Assembly: GCF_014203095.1 (NCBI RefSeq)
Contig: NZ_JACHIG010000006.1
Span: 124,001-188,000, forward strand
Reading direction: 5' to 3'
Length of the DNA: 64,000 nt
From: Prosthecobacter vanneervenii
GTDB lineage: Bacteria > Verrucomicrobiota > Verrucomicrobiia > Verrucomicrobiales > Verrucomicrobiaceae
Both the position numbers and the translations under genes were made by a program. A model generated the notes under the pieces. That model was not told where the DNA came from. It searched no databases and was given only the letters and a program-made list of their open reading frames with translations. How positions within the stretch are numbered: position 1 is the stretch's first letter; each line of letters starts with the position of its first letter. Below, piece after piece: positions 8,661 to 16,619 of the stretch.

Positions 8661-8821
8661 CCTGTTCTCGAAAAGCCTGTCACATTGCCCGGGCGGCGGA
8701 GCGGCCCCATTGGCTGCGTTAGTCGCTTGCCTGTTATTTTCAAATAGCAGTCGGCGCTCCTGCCTTGCCACTGGGGCCGCTGCGCTCGCCGGTTCAATCG
8801 GACATTCTTTTCGAGAACAGG
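8661..8821. repeat. 161-bp imperfect palindrome (possible MITE or structured RNA)
   Basis: The ends are perfect 15-bp inverted repeats: CCTGTTCTCGAAAAG at 8661-8675 and CTTTTCGAGAACAGG at 8807-8821. Pairing continues inward over most of the element, including a 10-bp block AGCGGCCCCA/TGGGGCCGCT and a central hairpin CTGTTATTT/AAATAGCAG. No gene, poly-T tail or clear target-site duplication is seen. The short reading frames crossing it are by-products of the palindrome. Confidence 0.75.
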
Positions 8822-9072
8822 TCTAGCACGCCGGTGTGTCTGCCACATGCTCGCAGACGGGCGGGCTGTCGCCACACCCGTCCTACGACCGGGCTGGGCC
8901 GCCACTGCGAAAATCAGCAATCGAATATTCGTCCACCTGTCTTCCGTAGCAGGAACTGCGAAGGATGGATCTTCAATCATTCATACGCACCGTGCTCCAA
9001 GGCCGGAGGATTGATGATTGTCGAGCCATCGATTTTTGATTTTTGAAGTTTCGCGCTCCGCGTCCAAGGCAT
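8822..9072. other. gene-free stretch between the palindrome and the ilvN terminator
   Basis: No gene recognised. It contains a small inverted repeat GACGGG/CCCGTC near 8858-8885 and an AT-rich ATCGATTTTTGATTTTTG tract near 9030, resembling the one between ilvN and the methyltransferase gene. Confidence 0.5.
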
Positions 9073-9104
9073 GAAAAAGCCAGAGCCCCTTGCGGAGTTC
9101 TGGC
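9073..9104 (-). terminator. rho-independent terminator of ilvN
   Basis: GCCAGAGCCCC and GGAGTTCTGGC (9079-9104) pair with one mismatch around a TTGC loop. On the minus strand the stem is followed by TTTTTC. It lies 28 bp past the ilvN stop codon. Confidence 0.85.
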
Positions 9105-9131
9105 TTCGTTCATTCGTGTGATGACGTGTGT

Positions 9132-9677
9132 TTAGGTCTCAGTCAGGCCGCGGGCCATGACGACCTTGCCGGTGCGCACGGTTTCGACGATTTCGAACTT
9201 GTTGAGCAGGCGCAGGGCGGCGTCGAGCTTGTCGGTATTGCCGCTGATGAGGGCGATGAGGCTGTCTTCCTGGAGGTCAACGGTTTTGCCATTGTAGTGC
9301 TCGATGATCTGCAGGATTTCGGTGCGCTCAGCGGCGCTGGCGGCGACCTTGATGAGCACCATTTCCTTGGCCACGGCATCGCGGTCTGTGTGCTCGATGC
9401 AGTGGATGACGTCGATGAGCTTGTTCACCTGCAGGATGATCTGGGTGAGGCCTTCGGGATGGCCACTGATGCCAATGGTCATGCGGCTGAAGCGTGGGTC
9501 GCGGGTCTGGGAGACGACGAGGGATTCGATATTGAAGCCACGGCGGCTGAAGACGGCGCAGATGCGGCCGAGGACGCCAGGCTGGTTGTTCACCATGACG
9601 CTCAGCGTGTGGATGTTGATGATGTCGGCCTGCGGCGCAGGCTTCTTGTCGGTGGTGGCGGGGATGCGGTCGCTCAT
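9132..9677 (-). CDS. ilvN: acetolactate synthase small (regulatory) subunit
   Basis: Regulatory subunit of acetohydroxyacid synthase, the first shared step of Val/Leu/Ile synthesis. It binds the catalytic subunit and normally confers valine feedback inhibition. The 181 residues fit the longer IlvN/IlvH form. The N-terminal ACT domain is clear: HTLSVMVNNQPGVLGRICAV followed by FSRRGFNIESLVV (about residues 23-57). The second domain contains EILQIIEHYNGKTVDLQEDS. The gene ends the cluster and has its own terminator. It is unusual in being separated from ilvB by a DNA methyltransferase gene. Confidence 0.95.
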   Translation of the reverse strand: MSDRIPATTDKKPAPQADIINIHTLSVMVNNQPGVLGRICAVFSRRGFNIESLVVSQTRDPRFSRMTIGISGHPEGLTQIILQVNKLIDVIHCIEHTDRDAVAKEMVLIKVAASAAERTEILQIIEHYNGKTVDLQEDSLIALISGNTDKLDAALRLLNKFEIVETVRTGKVVMARGLTET

Positions 9678-9682
9678 AGAAT

Positions 9683-10486
9683 TTATGATTTACGATTTTT
9701 GATTGATGATTTGGAAGGTGGGGCGAGGCGCTTCTTGGCGATCTTGATGTAGTTGGAGTCGCGCTCGATGCCGAGCCACAGGCGCTGCAAGCGCTGGGCG
9801 GAGGCGGCGGTGGTGCCGGAGCCGAGGAAGGGATCGAGGACGAGGTCGCCCACGTCTGTGGAGCAGGCGATGAGCTTGTCGATGAGGTTGATCGGCTTTT
9901 GCGAGGGGTGGCCGCACTTCTCCTTGGAGTTTCCCTTCAGGCTGGGCACGCGGATGATGTTGGTGGCGTACTTGCCTTTCTCCAGATGGGCACGGCGGGC
10001 GGTCTTGTCCTTGTAACGATTGTCCCGCATGTAGGCCTCGATGGTGGCGGCGTCGTAGGGGATGCGGACGGTGTCTTTGTTGAACTTCACGTCATCGCCT
10101 TTGCGCAGCACCAGGATCATCTCGTACTGCGGGGTGAAGCTGTCCCGCCGCTCGTCATAGCCCACCGCGCGATCCCAGATGATGAGATCGTGAAACTGGT
10201 GCTGCTGACTGAGACGTGACATGAGGTGGAGGAAGGTGTGCTCGCGCTTGCCTAGCTGGCCGAAGATGAAGGCGAGGCCGTCATCGCGCAGGATGCGCAT
10301 GGACTCGGCCACCCAGGCATCGCACCAGGCGAGGTAGTCGGCGGCTGTCTTCCATTGAGTGTCCCAGGCTTCATCTTCGAGAACGTTAAAATAAGGAGGA
10401 TCGGCGATGATGGTTTGAGCGACGCCTGAGGGGAGTTTTTGCAGCTCCTTGAGGGCATCGCCTTTGAGTATGCGGTTGGTTTTCAT
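9683..10486 (-). CDS. DNA methyltransferase (N4-cytosine/N6-adenine, beta class)
   Basis: An S-adenosylmethionine-dependent DNA amino-methyltransferase of 267 residues. The catalytic motif IV DPPY is at residues 29-32. The AdoMet-binding motif I DPFLGSGTT is at residues 218-226, after the CGHPSQKP block, and this order defines the beta class. The start is the ATG at 10486 (MKTNRILKGDAL); the frame stays open upstream, but that part is encoded by a palindromic repeat and is not conserved in kind. There is no restriction endonuclease next to it, so it is probably an orphan methylase with a regulatory or protective role. It lies between ilvB and ilvN, only 5 bp from ilvN, in an otherwise standard operon. 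The last residues SSIKNRKS come from an AT-rich tract of repeated GATTT words. Confidence 0.92.
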   Translation of the reverse strand: MKTNRILKGDALKELQKLPSGVAQTIIADPPYFNVLEDEAWDTQWKTAADYLAWCDAWVAESMRILRDDGLAFIFGQLGKREHTFLHLMSRLSQQHQFHDLIIWDRAVGYDERRDSFTPQYEMILVLRKGDDVKFNKDTVRIPYDAATIEAYMRDNRYKDKTARRAHLEKGKYATNIIRVPSLKGNSKEKCGHPSQKPINLIDKLIACSTDVGDLVLDPFLGSGTTAASAQRLQRLWLGIERDSNYIKIAKKRLAPPSKSSIKNRKS

Positions 10487-10501
10487 CGAACCGATCAAGA
10501 G

Positions 10502-10519
10502 GCGGACAAGAGTGTCCGC
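10502..10519. repeat. palindromic element GCGGACA-AGAG-TGTCCGC
   Basis: A 7-bp stem with a 4-nt loop in the 43-bp gap between the methyltransferase and ilvB, followed by GCTCTCTT. It matches the copy at 50419-50436 (GCGGGCA-AGAG-TGCCCGC followed by GCTCCCTT). The two core differences, G to A and C to T, lie opposite each other in the stem, so pairing is kept. Confidence 0.75.
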
Positions 10520-10529
10520 GCTCTCTTTA

Positions 10530-12257
10530 TTACGTAGAACCGGTGGGCTTCTCCATCTTCTGCTTGGGAGCCTCGATGAGCATGTCTTCGAGGGCGGCAC
10601 CGGCGGGGATCATGGGGAAGACGTTTTCGGTCTTGATGCACTCGGCTTCGATGATGCAGGGGCCGTCGTTGTAGTCGAGGGCCTGCTGGAGGATGCGCTC
10701 CACATCGGCGGGGCGGCGGATGTGCCAGCCTTTGATGCCGTAGGCTTCGCCGAGTTTGACGAAGTCGGGGTTGCCGATGAGATCGACGCCGCTTTCGCGG
10801 TTTTCGAAGAAGAGCTCCTGCCACTGACGGACCATGCCGAGGTAGCTATTGTTCAGGACGAGGATCTTGATGGGGAGCTTGTGGATGGCGGCGGTGGCCA
10901 GCTCAAACAGGGTCATCTGGAAGCCGCCGTCTCCGGAGATGGAGACGACCGTCTTGTCCGGGCAGGCGAGCTGCGCGCCGATGGCGGCGGGGAAGCCGAA
11001 GCCCATGGTGCCGGCACCGCCGGAGCTGAGCCAGTGGTAGCTTTCGTCGTTCTTGTAGAACTGAGCGGCCCACATCTGGTGCTGGCCGACGTCGGTGGAG
11101 ACGATGGCCTTGCCCTTGGTGAGGTTGTAGAGCTCGTCGATGACCTGCTGCATGCGAAGGCCGCCCTGCTTCTTATAAGTGAGGGGGTACTTCTTCTTGT
11201 AGCCGTCGAGGTGGGCGAGCCAGTCTTCGGTGGGGAGTTTTTCGACGTGGGGGAGGAGGTCGCTGAGGGCGGCCTTGGCATCGCCCTTGATGGCGACGTC
11301 CACCTTGATCATCTTGTTGAACTCAGCGGCATCGATGTCTATGTGGATGAGCTTGGCATTGCGGCCAAACATGGCGGCCTTGCCGATGATGCGGTCGTCA
11401 AAGCGGGAGCCGACATTGAAGATGAGGTCGGCCTCGATCATGGCCTTATTGGCATAGGCGGTGCCGTGCATGCCCAGCATGCCGAGGGAGAGGGGGTGAG
11501 TCTCGGGGAAGACGCCCTTGCCAAGGAGGGTGGTGGTGACGGGGCAGCCGAGGGTTTCTGCGAGTGTGAGCAGCTCCTTGTCGGCACGGGCGATCATGGC
11601 CCCCTGACCCGCGAGGATGACGGGGCGCTTGGCATTGGCCAGCAGGCGGGCGACTTCTTTAATGCCGGCCTGATCGATCTTGAAGTTTTCTTCGGGATGA
11701 TAGCCGGGGAGGTCCATCGGCTCGTCAAAGGTGCCGGTGAAGGGGCCCTGGGAGATGTCCTTGGGGATATCGATGAGGACCGGGCCGGGGCGGCCGGTGG
11801 TGGCGATGTGGTAGGCCTCGCGGGCGATGCGGGGCAGGGCGTTGGAATTCTTGACCAGGTAGTTGTGCTTAACGACCGGGGAAGTGATGTTGAAGATGTC
11901 GGCCTCCTGGAAGGCGTCCTTGCCGAGCATCCAGCTGACGGTCTGGCCGCAGAGGACGATCATGGGAACGCTGTCCATCTGCGCGGTCATGAGGCCAGTG
12001 ATGGTATTGCCAGCGCCAGGGCCGGAGGTGACGAGAACGACGGCGGGCTTGCCCGTGGCGCGGGCATAGCCGTCAGCCATGTGAACGGCACCCTGCTCGT
12101 GGCGGACGAGGATGAACTTCATGTCCGTCTTCACGGTCTGGAGGGCGTCGAAGATCGGGATGGCGGCACCGCCGGAGTAACCGAAGACATACTCGATGCC
12201 GAGATCGGCGAGGGTTTTAATCAGCGCCTGTGCGCCGTCCATTTTTTGCTGGCTCAT
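10530..12257 (-). CDS. ilvB: acetolactate synthase large (catalytic) subunit
   Basis: Thiamin-diphosphate-dependent enzyme that condenses two pyruvates to acetolactate, or pyruvate with 2-oxobutyrate, for branched-chain amino-acid synthesis. 575 residues, the normal length. The N-terminal ThDP domain has [15 protein letters not shown] and [15 protein letters not shown]. The C-terminal ThDP/Mg motif begins [10 protein letters not shown] and ends VLNNS. The [11 protein letters not shown] block typical of IlvB is also present. The start ATG at 12257 opens [14 protein letters not shown]. About 520 bp of gene-free DNA upstream includes a candidate leader ORF, so attenuation is possible. Partner IlvN is encoded downstream beyond a methyltransferase gene. 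Confidence 0.96.
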   Translation of the reverse strand: MSQQKMDGAQALIKTLADLGIEYVFGYSGGAAIPIFDALQTVKTDMKFILVRHEQGAVHMADGYARATGKPAVVLVTSGPGAGNTITGLMTAQMDSVPMIVLCGQTVSWMLGKDAFQEADIFNITSPVVKHNYLVKNSNALPRIAREAYHIATTGRPGPVLIDIPKDISQGPFTGTFDEPMDLPGYHPEENFKIDQAGIKEVARLLANAKRPVILAGQGAMIARADKELLTLAETLGCPVTTTLLGKGVFPETHPLSLGMLGMHGTAYANKAMIEADLIFNVGSRFDDRIIGKAAMFGRNAKLIHIDIDAAEFNKMIKVDVAIKGDAKAALSDLLPHVEKLPTEDWLAHLDGYKKKYPLTYKKQGGLRMQQVIDELYNLTKGKAIVSTDVGQHQMWAAQFYKNDESYHWLSSGGAGTMGFGFPAAIGAQLACPDKTVVSISGDGGFQMTLFELATAAIHKLPIKILVLNNSYLGMVRQWQELFFENRESGVDLIGNPDFVKLGEAYGIKGWHIRRPADVERILQQALDYNDGPCIIEAECIKTENVFPMIPAGAALEDMLIEAPKQKMEKPTGST

Positions 12258-12500
12258 GATGGGGTTGGGTAAAAATTGATGTTTCGAGGGTGAAAGTGGG
12301 GTTGATTTGGAAAATCACAATCAAAAATTCGTGATTTCGGGGTGAATTTGCCTTTTTGGAGTTGGTGGAGTGATGAAAATTGATCAATTCAGGGTTAAAA
12401 ATCCTGATGGAGCAGGGGTTGTGCTTCAAAATTGAACTTTGGGCGATGGGTTCATGGCAAGTCCCCGCCTGAGTGCTCCGGGCTCCGCCACCGACTACCA

Positions 12501-12674
12501 CTACCCCAAGCTGGAGCCGATGCTTTTGAGAATGATGAGGACCACCAGCACCGCTCCGCAATTCCGCCAAAAGAGGCGCCCCTCACGGGCGAGAGGGGAC
12601 TCGCCCGTGACAGAGCTTTCCGCCAGCTCGTGATCAAGCCTGAGAAGGTGAAGAAAGAATTTCAGCAGAGGCAT
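12501..12674 (-). CDS. candidate ilv leader ORF or small membrane protein (57 codons)
   Basis: A small ORF, ATG at 12674 and TAG at 12501, in the long leader region of ilvB, ending 243 bp before the ilvB start. Near its end it has eight consecutive branched-chain codons (GTG CTG GTG GTC CTC ATC ATT CTC, giving VLVVLIIL), as expected of an attenuation leader peptide for ilv genes. Just downstream, GGCTCC can pair with GGAGCC and GTGCT with AGCAC as alternatives. Against this, the ORF is long for a leader peptide, no convincing ribosome binding site precedes the ATG, and no strong terminator hairpin with poly-T was found before ilvB. A small single-pass membrane protein is the alternative. Confidence 0.35.
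   Translation of the reverse strand: MPLLKFFLHLLRLDHELAESSVTGESPLAREGRLFWRNCGAVLVVLIILKSIGSSLG
12583..12610. repeat. 11-bp perfect hairpin
   Basis: TCACGGGCGAG and CTCGCCCGTGA form a perfect 11-bp stem with a 6-nt loop, inside the candidate leader ORF upstream of ilvB. No poly-T follows on either strand, so it is not a standard terminator. The remainder of 12258-12779 shows no other gene. A smaller hairpin CAGGCT/AGCCTG lies near 12690-12708. Confidence 0.7.
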
Positions 12675-12779
12675 GGGAGTGCGGGACAGGCTGTACCAAG
12701 CCTGCAGGCGGCGGTGCCCGCGTCGATTACAATACGCGAGTTGTCTTCGAGGGGGAAACGATGACTCAGTGACCTCGAA

Positions 12780-14057
12780 TCACTTGGCCACGCGGTAGAG
12801 ATTCCCCTCTGTGCGGATGAGCAGGTCTGAGCCGATGATGGCGTAGGAGGCGAGGGAGCGCTCTGCGAGGTCATTTTGAGCGAGCACCTGGTAGGTCTTG
12901 CCGGGCTTGACGACGACACCGAGGCCTTTTTCGTCCTGGAGGTAGAGCTTGCCATCGGCGGCGAGGATGGAGGCGGAGATGGGGCCGGTGCAGCGCTCGG
13001 AGTAGTGGACGGTGCCGGTCTTGGCGTCGGCACAGGTGAGGATGCCGTTGTCGGCCACGAAGTAGAGCTCGTCTCCCACGACGACCATGCTGGGATTGTG
13101 CGGGGCGGCTTTGTCGATGGTCCAGCCGAGGTGGGTGGAGGTGACGTCGCCTTTAGAAGAGGCGTCCACCTTGATGGCGTAGAGCACGGGTTTGTCGTAG
13201 CCGCTGGAGAGATAGATCATGCCATGGGCATAGATGGGGCGTGGGACGACGGAGTAGCCCTGGTCGTAATTGAAGTGCCAGATCTCGGTGCCGGTTTTGG
13301 GATCGAGCGCATTGACCACGCCGCTGCCGGGGGTGATGAGCTGCTTCTGGCCGGCGACGTCGATGATGAGCGGGGTGCAGAAGGAGAACTTCTTTTTGGC
13401 GTCGGACTGACGGGCGAAGGCCCAGCGGAGCTTGCCGGTGGTTTTGTCGAGGGCGATGACCTTGGGCTCGGTCTCGGCATCGGCGGAGAAGATGAGGAGG
13501 TCATCAAAAAGCACGGGGCTGCTGCCATTGCCGTGCACGGGGGAGTATGCAAACTCCTGGGTGGACCAGAGCGTCTTGCCAGTGGCGGCATCGAGGCAGG
13601 CGGTGCCGAGGTGGCCGAAGTGGACGTAGAGCTTTCCATCTTCAAAGACGGGGGTGGGGCTGGCGTGGCTGTTTTTGCGATGGGCGCGGGGGGATTTGGC
13701 CTGGAAGAGCTCGACGTCCCAGGCTGGTTTTCCTGTAGCGGCGTCCAAGGCCAGGGCATGCAACGAGCGGTCTGCGGTGGCTTCTTCCTTGCCGGAGAGG
13801 GAGACGGCGGAAGTGAGGAAGATGCGGGTGCCTACGACCACTGGGGATGACCAGCCGATGCCTGCGACGGGGGCCTTCCACACCATGTGGGAGGTGGGGC
13901 TCCAAGTGAGAGGGAGACCGGTGGCAGCGGAGTGGCCCTGGGCTCCTGCTCCGCGAAACTCAGGCCAGTCGGTGGTGCCAGCCGCAGGTGTGGGCGCTGC
14001 GGAGGCGAGGGTGAGGAACGAGGTGGAAAGCAGGAAAGAGGTGAGGGCAGAACGCAT
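12780..14057 (-). CDS. exported PQQ-like beta-propeller repeat protein
   Basis: A 425-residue protein with a signal peptide starting at the ATG at 14057 (MRSALTSFLLSTSFLTLASA, cleavage near AAPTPA). The mature part begins WPEFRGAGAQGHS, the typical opening of outer-membrane-assembly/PQQ propeller proteins of Planctomycetes and Verrucomicrobia. Repeated blade signatures follow: ALDAATGKPAWD, CLDAATGKTLWS, ALDKTTGKLRWA and ALDPKTGTEIWH. No enzyme active site is evident; such proteins are thought to be scaffolds or binding propellers, so a dehydrogenase role should not be assumed. It is transcribed divergently from the small membrane protein gene to its right. Confidence 0.88.
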   Translation of the reverse strand: MRSALTSFLLSTSFLTLASAAPTPAAGTTDWPEFRGAGAQGHSAATGLPLTWSPTSHMVWKAPVAGIGWSSPVVVGTRIFLTSAVSLSGKEEATADRSLHALALDAATGKPAWDVELFQAKSPRAHRKNSHASPTPVFEDGKLYVHFGHLGTACLDAATGKTLWSTQEFAYSPVHGNGSSPVLFDDLLIFSADAETEPKVIALDKTTGKLRWAFARQSDAKKKFSFCTPLIIDVAGQKQLITPGSGVVNALDPKTGTEIWHFNYDQGYSVVPRPIYAHGMIYLSSGYDKPVLYAIKVDASSKGDVTSTHLGWTIDKAAPHNPSMVVVGDELYFVADNGILTCADAKTGTVHYSERCTGPISASILAADGKLYLQDEKGLGVVVKPGKTYQVLAQNDLAERSLASYAIIGSDLLIRTEGNLYRVAK

Positions 14058-14142
14058 TAGGCGTAAGGTACGCCGCGAGAGAGCGGGCGTTTTCAGCTGA
14101 CATAGACATTGGCTGGCGAAGAAAAGAGTGGGAACGTACCGC

Positions 14143-14568
14143 ATGCGTGTGAAAGCGATCTTGAAATTTCTACTGGCCCTGGCGGCAGCTGTGCTGCTGC
14201 CGCTGGGCTATGCGGTGCAGAAAGACCACTACAGCCACGCGACAAGAACCCGGTGGAGCTGGGGAGGTGTGCCATTGCAGGCCTGGCAGGTGAAAGAAGA
14301 TGCCCTGTCTCGCTGGGTGCGCGATGTCTTGAATCTCCCGCCTGATTATTTCGACGGCGTCGTAGGCGGTCCTTTTTGGATCGCTGCCCATATTGGAGCA
14401 CTGCCCGGCAAGTATGCGGAGGTGCGGCTTTTCAGAGATCTCTGGGAAAATGCCTCGGCTGAGGAAAAGCCTCTAGTGCGGGCTGATGCCGTGCTGTGTC
14501 TGCTGGAGTCTGACTGGCAAGTACGTGAGCTGATGGTGAAGGAAGCTGCGCAGCGCTGGCGGAAGTGA
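14143..14568 (+). CDS. small exported or membrane-anchored protein, function unknown
   Basis: About 141 residues. The N-terminus MRVKAILKFLLALAAAVLLPLGYAV is a basic stretch followed by a hydrophobic helix, so it is a signal peptide or membrane anchor. The rest is soluble and contains SWGGVPLQAWQVKEDALSRW and WIAAHIGALPGKYAEVRLFRDLW. I do not recognise the family. The ATG at 14143 has GGGA about 8 nt upstream; a GTG at 14128 is an alternative start. Divergent from the beta-propeller gene, tail-to-tail with the esterase gene. Confidence 0.65.
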   Translation: MRVKAILKFLLALAAAVLLPLGYAVQKDHYSHATRTRWSWGGVPLQAWQVKEDALSRWVRDVLNLPPDYFDGVVGGPFWIAAHIGALPGKYAEVRLFRDLWENASAEEKPLVRADAVLCLLESDWQVRELMVKEAAQRWRK

Positions 14569-14588
14569 GGGGCGCGGGTGTTTGCGGG

Positions 14589-14614
14589 GCGCTGATCGAC
14601 AGGCAGGAGTGCCT
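14589..14614. repeat. palindromic element AGGCA-GGAG-TGCCT
   Basis: A 5-bp stem-loop core at 14601-14614 preceded by GCGCTGATCGAC, the same 12-nt flank seen at 2827. It sits between two convergent genes, 10 bp from the esterase stop codon. Confidence 0.65.
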
Positions 14615-14623
14615 ATCGTACTT

Positions 14624-15439
14624 TTACTTCACAGCGGCGGATTGTTCTTTGAAGAATCTGGCGATGAGGGCGGGGGCTTCTTCGGGGAATTTGTGGGTGC
14701 CGCCGGGGAGGATGAAGGTGATGAGCGGGGCGCTGACCTTGGAGGGGTAGAGTGTGCAGTTGGGGGCCCAGGGTTTGCCTTCGGGTTCGCATTGGTTGAT
14801 TTCTTTGACCTTGGCGATGGCCTGCTGCTGCCACTCGTATTTGACGAGGGGATCGGCGGTGCCGGCGAGGTGCATGCAGGGCTTTGGCTTGAAGGGGGTG
14901 TCGCGGAGACGGATGGAGGATGCGGCGGAGGGAGCGACGGCGCAGAGGACATCGGGGCGTGTCTGCCAAAGAAGGTATGTGAAGCCGCCGCCATTGGAGT
15001 GGCCGGTGGAGAAGATGCGTTTGGCATCGACCTTGTAGTGTTCTTTGAGGTGGGCGAGGACGGCATCGAAGAGCTTGAGGTCGCGGTCGTCCTGAGCGCC
15101 TGCACCGTGCTGCCAGCCGGATTTTTTGCCCTCGGGGTCGGTGAGCTGGCCGGGGGTGTTGAGGCCCTGGAGATAGACAGAGATGGCCTCGGGCATGTGC
15201 TTGAACATGGCAAAGCTGCGGCCTGCGCTGAGGGCGGTGCCGCCGTGGCCGTGCCAGACGAAGACGACGGGTGCGGGCAGCTCTCTGGCGGTGGTGGGGG
15301 CGTAGATGAAGCCTGTGCGGGAGAGGCCGCCTACGGTGATGTCGAGCTTGGTGATTCCTGGCGGGAGCTGGAGCTGCGCGTGGCCGGTGGCGATGGTGAG
15401 CAGGAGGATGAGCAGGCAGAAGAGGTGGCGGCGGTGCAT
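14624..15439 (-). CDS. exported esterase, PHB-depolymerase/feruloyl-esterase-like alpha/beta hydrolase
   Basis: A 271-residue serine hydrolase of the carbohydrate-esterase-1/LpqC type, with signal peptide MHRRHLFCLLILLLTIATGH from the ATG at 15439. The nucleophile elbow is GHSNGG with Ser148. The oxyanion region is HGHGG (residues 63-67), and a C-terminal GGTHKFPEE probably supplies the histidine. Family members hydrolyse short polyhydroxyalkanoates or acyl groups on plant polysaccharides; which applies here is unknown. Frames extending upstream of the ATG lack a signal peptide and were not used. Cys residues in CMHLAGT and NCTLYP could form a disulfide. Confidence 0.85.
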   Translation of the reverse strand: MHRRHLFCLLILLLTIATGHAQLQLPPGITKLDITVGGLSRTGFIYAPTTARELPAPVVFVWHGHGGTALSAGRSFAMFKHMPEAISVYLQGLNTPGQLTDPEGKKSGWQHGAGAQDDRDLKLFDAVLAHLKEHYKVDAKRIFSTGHSNGGGFTYLLWQTRPDVLCAVAPSAASSIRLRDTPFKPKPCMHLAGTADPLVKYEWQQQAIAKVKEINQCEPEGKPWAPNCTLYPSKVSAPLITFILPGGTHKFPEEAPALIARFFKEQSAAVK

Positions 15440-15617
15440 GATGAAGCGGGCGATGATTGGTGCTTGAACTTCGTGAGTGGGCCAAAGTTGCAGGAGAGAG
15501 GGGGAGACAATCAGACAGGGGGACAATGAGACGGAGTGGTGGAAGGACGGTTTTTTCGGCTTCTGTTTTGGCCTGGTGTCTTGCCTGTTGGGTGTGCTGA
15601 GCTAGGATCGGAAGACT

Positions 15618-16082
15618 ATGAGCTTTGAAAAAGATGCGGTTCCTGTGATCACCCAACCCGGAGAGGGGCGGGGGATGGCGGTGTTTGGAGATCAGGTGGA
15701 GTTTGTGATCACGGGTGAGCAGTCGGGCGGGAGGTTTACGCAGTGGATCGAGACGACGCATCCGGGTGGCGGACCGCCGCCGCACTATCACACAAGGGAG
15801 GATGAGAACTTTTATGTGATCGAGGGGAGCGTGGAGTTTTTCCAAGACGGGCAGTGGACGGCGGTGGCGCCGGGCACGGCGGTCTTTATGCCGAAGGGGA
15901 CGGTGCATGCCTTTCGCAATGCGGGGAGTACGCCGCTGAAGATGCTGATCACGACTGTGCCGTCGGGCTTTGAGACTTTCTTTGACCGGTGTGCGGTGGA
16001 GTTTGCGAAAGAGGGCGGGCCTGATATGGGACGACTTGTGGAGATTGCCGGCGAGCACGGCATCTATTTTGTACAACCGTAA
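15618..16082 (+). CDS. cupin domain protein
   Basis: A 154-residue single-domain cupin. Metal-binding motif 1 reads HYHTREDENFYVIEG, with ligands His56 and His58 and Glu61 or Glu63. Motif 2, PKGTVHAFRN, contributes His97. The fold resembles quercetin-dioxygenase-like small cupins, but the substrate is not predictable. Cytoplasmic, with no signal. The C-terminus (FFDRCAVEFAKEGGPDMGRL) matches a longer tail seen in this subgroup. It is followed after 18 bp by an unknown small gene in the same direction. Confidence 0.85.
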   Translation: MSFEKDAVPVITQPGEGRGMAVFGDQVEFVITGEQSGGRFTQWIETTHPGGGPPPHYHTREDENFYVIEGSVEFFQDGQWTAVAPGTAVFMPKGTVHAFRNAGSTPLKMLITTVPSGFETFFDRCAVEFAKEGGPDMGRLVEIAGEHGIYFVQP

Positions 16083-16100
16083 CCTTTTTATTTTCGCTTC

Positions 16101-16478
16101 ATGTTCAAGACCGGCCAGCAAGTTGTCTGCATCAATGACCAGTTCGATCCCTGGGTGTATGACCTGTACAAGTCACTGCCCAAGAAGGATGAGATCTACA
16201 CGGTGCGGGCGATCCGTGCGGGGAGGTCGAATCCGCAATTTGTGGTGAATGATGATGCGGAGATCAAGCTGGCGGGGGCGGAGTTTGACATTCTGCTGCT
16301 GCTGAAGGAGCTGAACAATCCGGATGATCCGCACTCGAGCGTGAAGCAGGAGCTGGGGTTTAGGTCGGAGAGGTTTGCGCCGCTGCTGGAGGAGACGGAG
16401 GAGGTGGAGGAAGAGGAGCTGGTGGGCGTGGGTGCTGGGAAGAAGGAATGGGAGCCGGAGCCGGCGTGGTCGAAGTGA
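16101..16478 (+). CDS. small conserved-type protein, function unknown
   Basis: A 125-residue soluble protein. The N-terminal 80 residues look like a compact beta domain (TGQQVVCINDQFDPW, DEIYTVRAIR, FDILLLLKEL, LGFRSERFAPL), resembling small SH3-like proteins found in phages and Proteobacteria. The C-terminal 40 residues are low-complexity and acidic (EETEEVEEEELVG). It directly follows the cupin gene. No function can be assigned. Confidence is in the gene being real, not in any role. Confidence 0.65.
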   Translation: MFKTGQQVVCINDQFDPWVYDLYKSLPKKDEIYTVRAIRAGRSNPQFVVNDDAEIKLAGAEFDILLLLKELNNPDDPHSSVKQELGFRSERFAPLLEETEEVEEEELVGVGAGKKEWEPEPAWSK

Positions 16479-16619
16479 GGGGGCTGCCCGTCCTTCGCAC
16501 TTCGTGCTACGGAGGGCTCGCTGCGCTCGCTGGCGCGTGCGCGAGGGATCAATTGCAGTTCCTGCGGGGTGGATGAAAACTTGGCATCGCGGGCGCTGTT
16601 TGATAGAAACCTTTATCTC

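Noticed and set aside
8661-8821. Integron attC site
   Set aside because: The ends lack the RYYYAAC/GTTRRRY core boxes, and no integrase gene or cassette series is present.
8583-8826. Short open frames across the 161-bp palindrome on both strands
   Set aside because: They change strand symmetrically with the palindrome and show no conserved features; they follow from the inverted repeat.
10449-12272. A 607-residue plus-strand open frame opposite ilvB
   Set aside because: The opposite strand encodes ilvB with all family motifs; the frame is a GC-bias shadow rich in Gly, Val, Asp and Glu.
14613-16121. A 502-residue minus-strand open frame over the esterase and cupin genes
   Set aside because: It spans two well-supported genes in another frame and is composed of Arg/His/Pro-rich sequence without recognisable domains.
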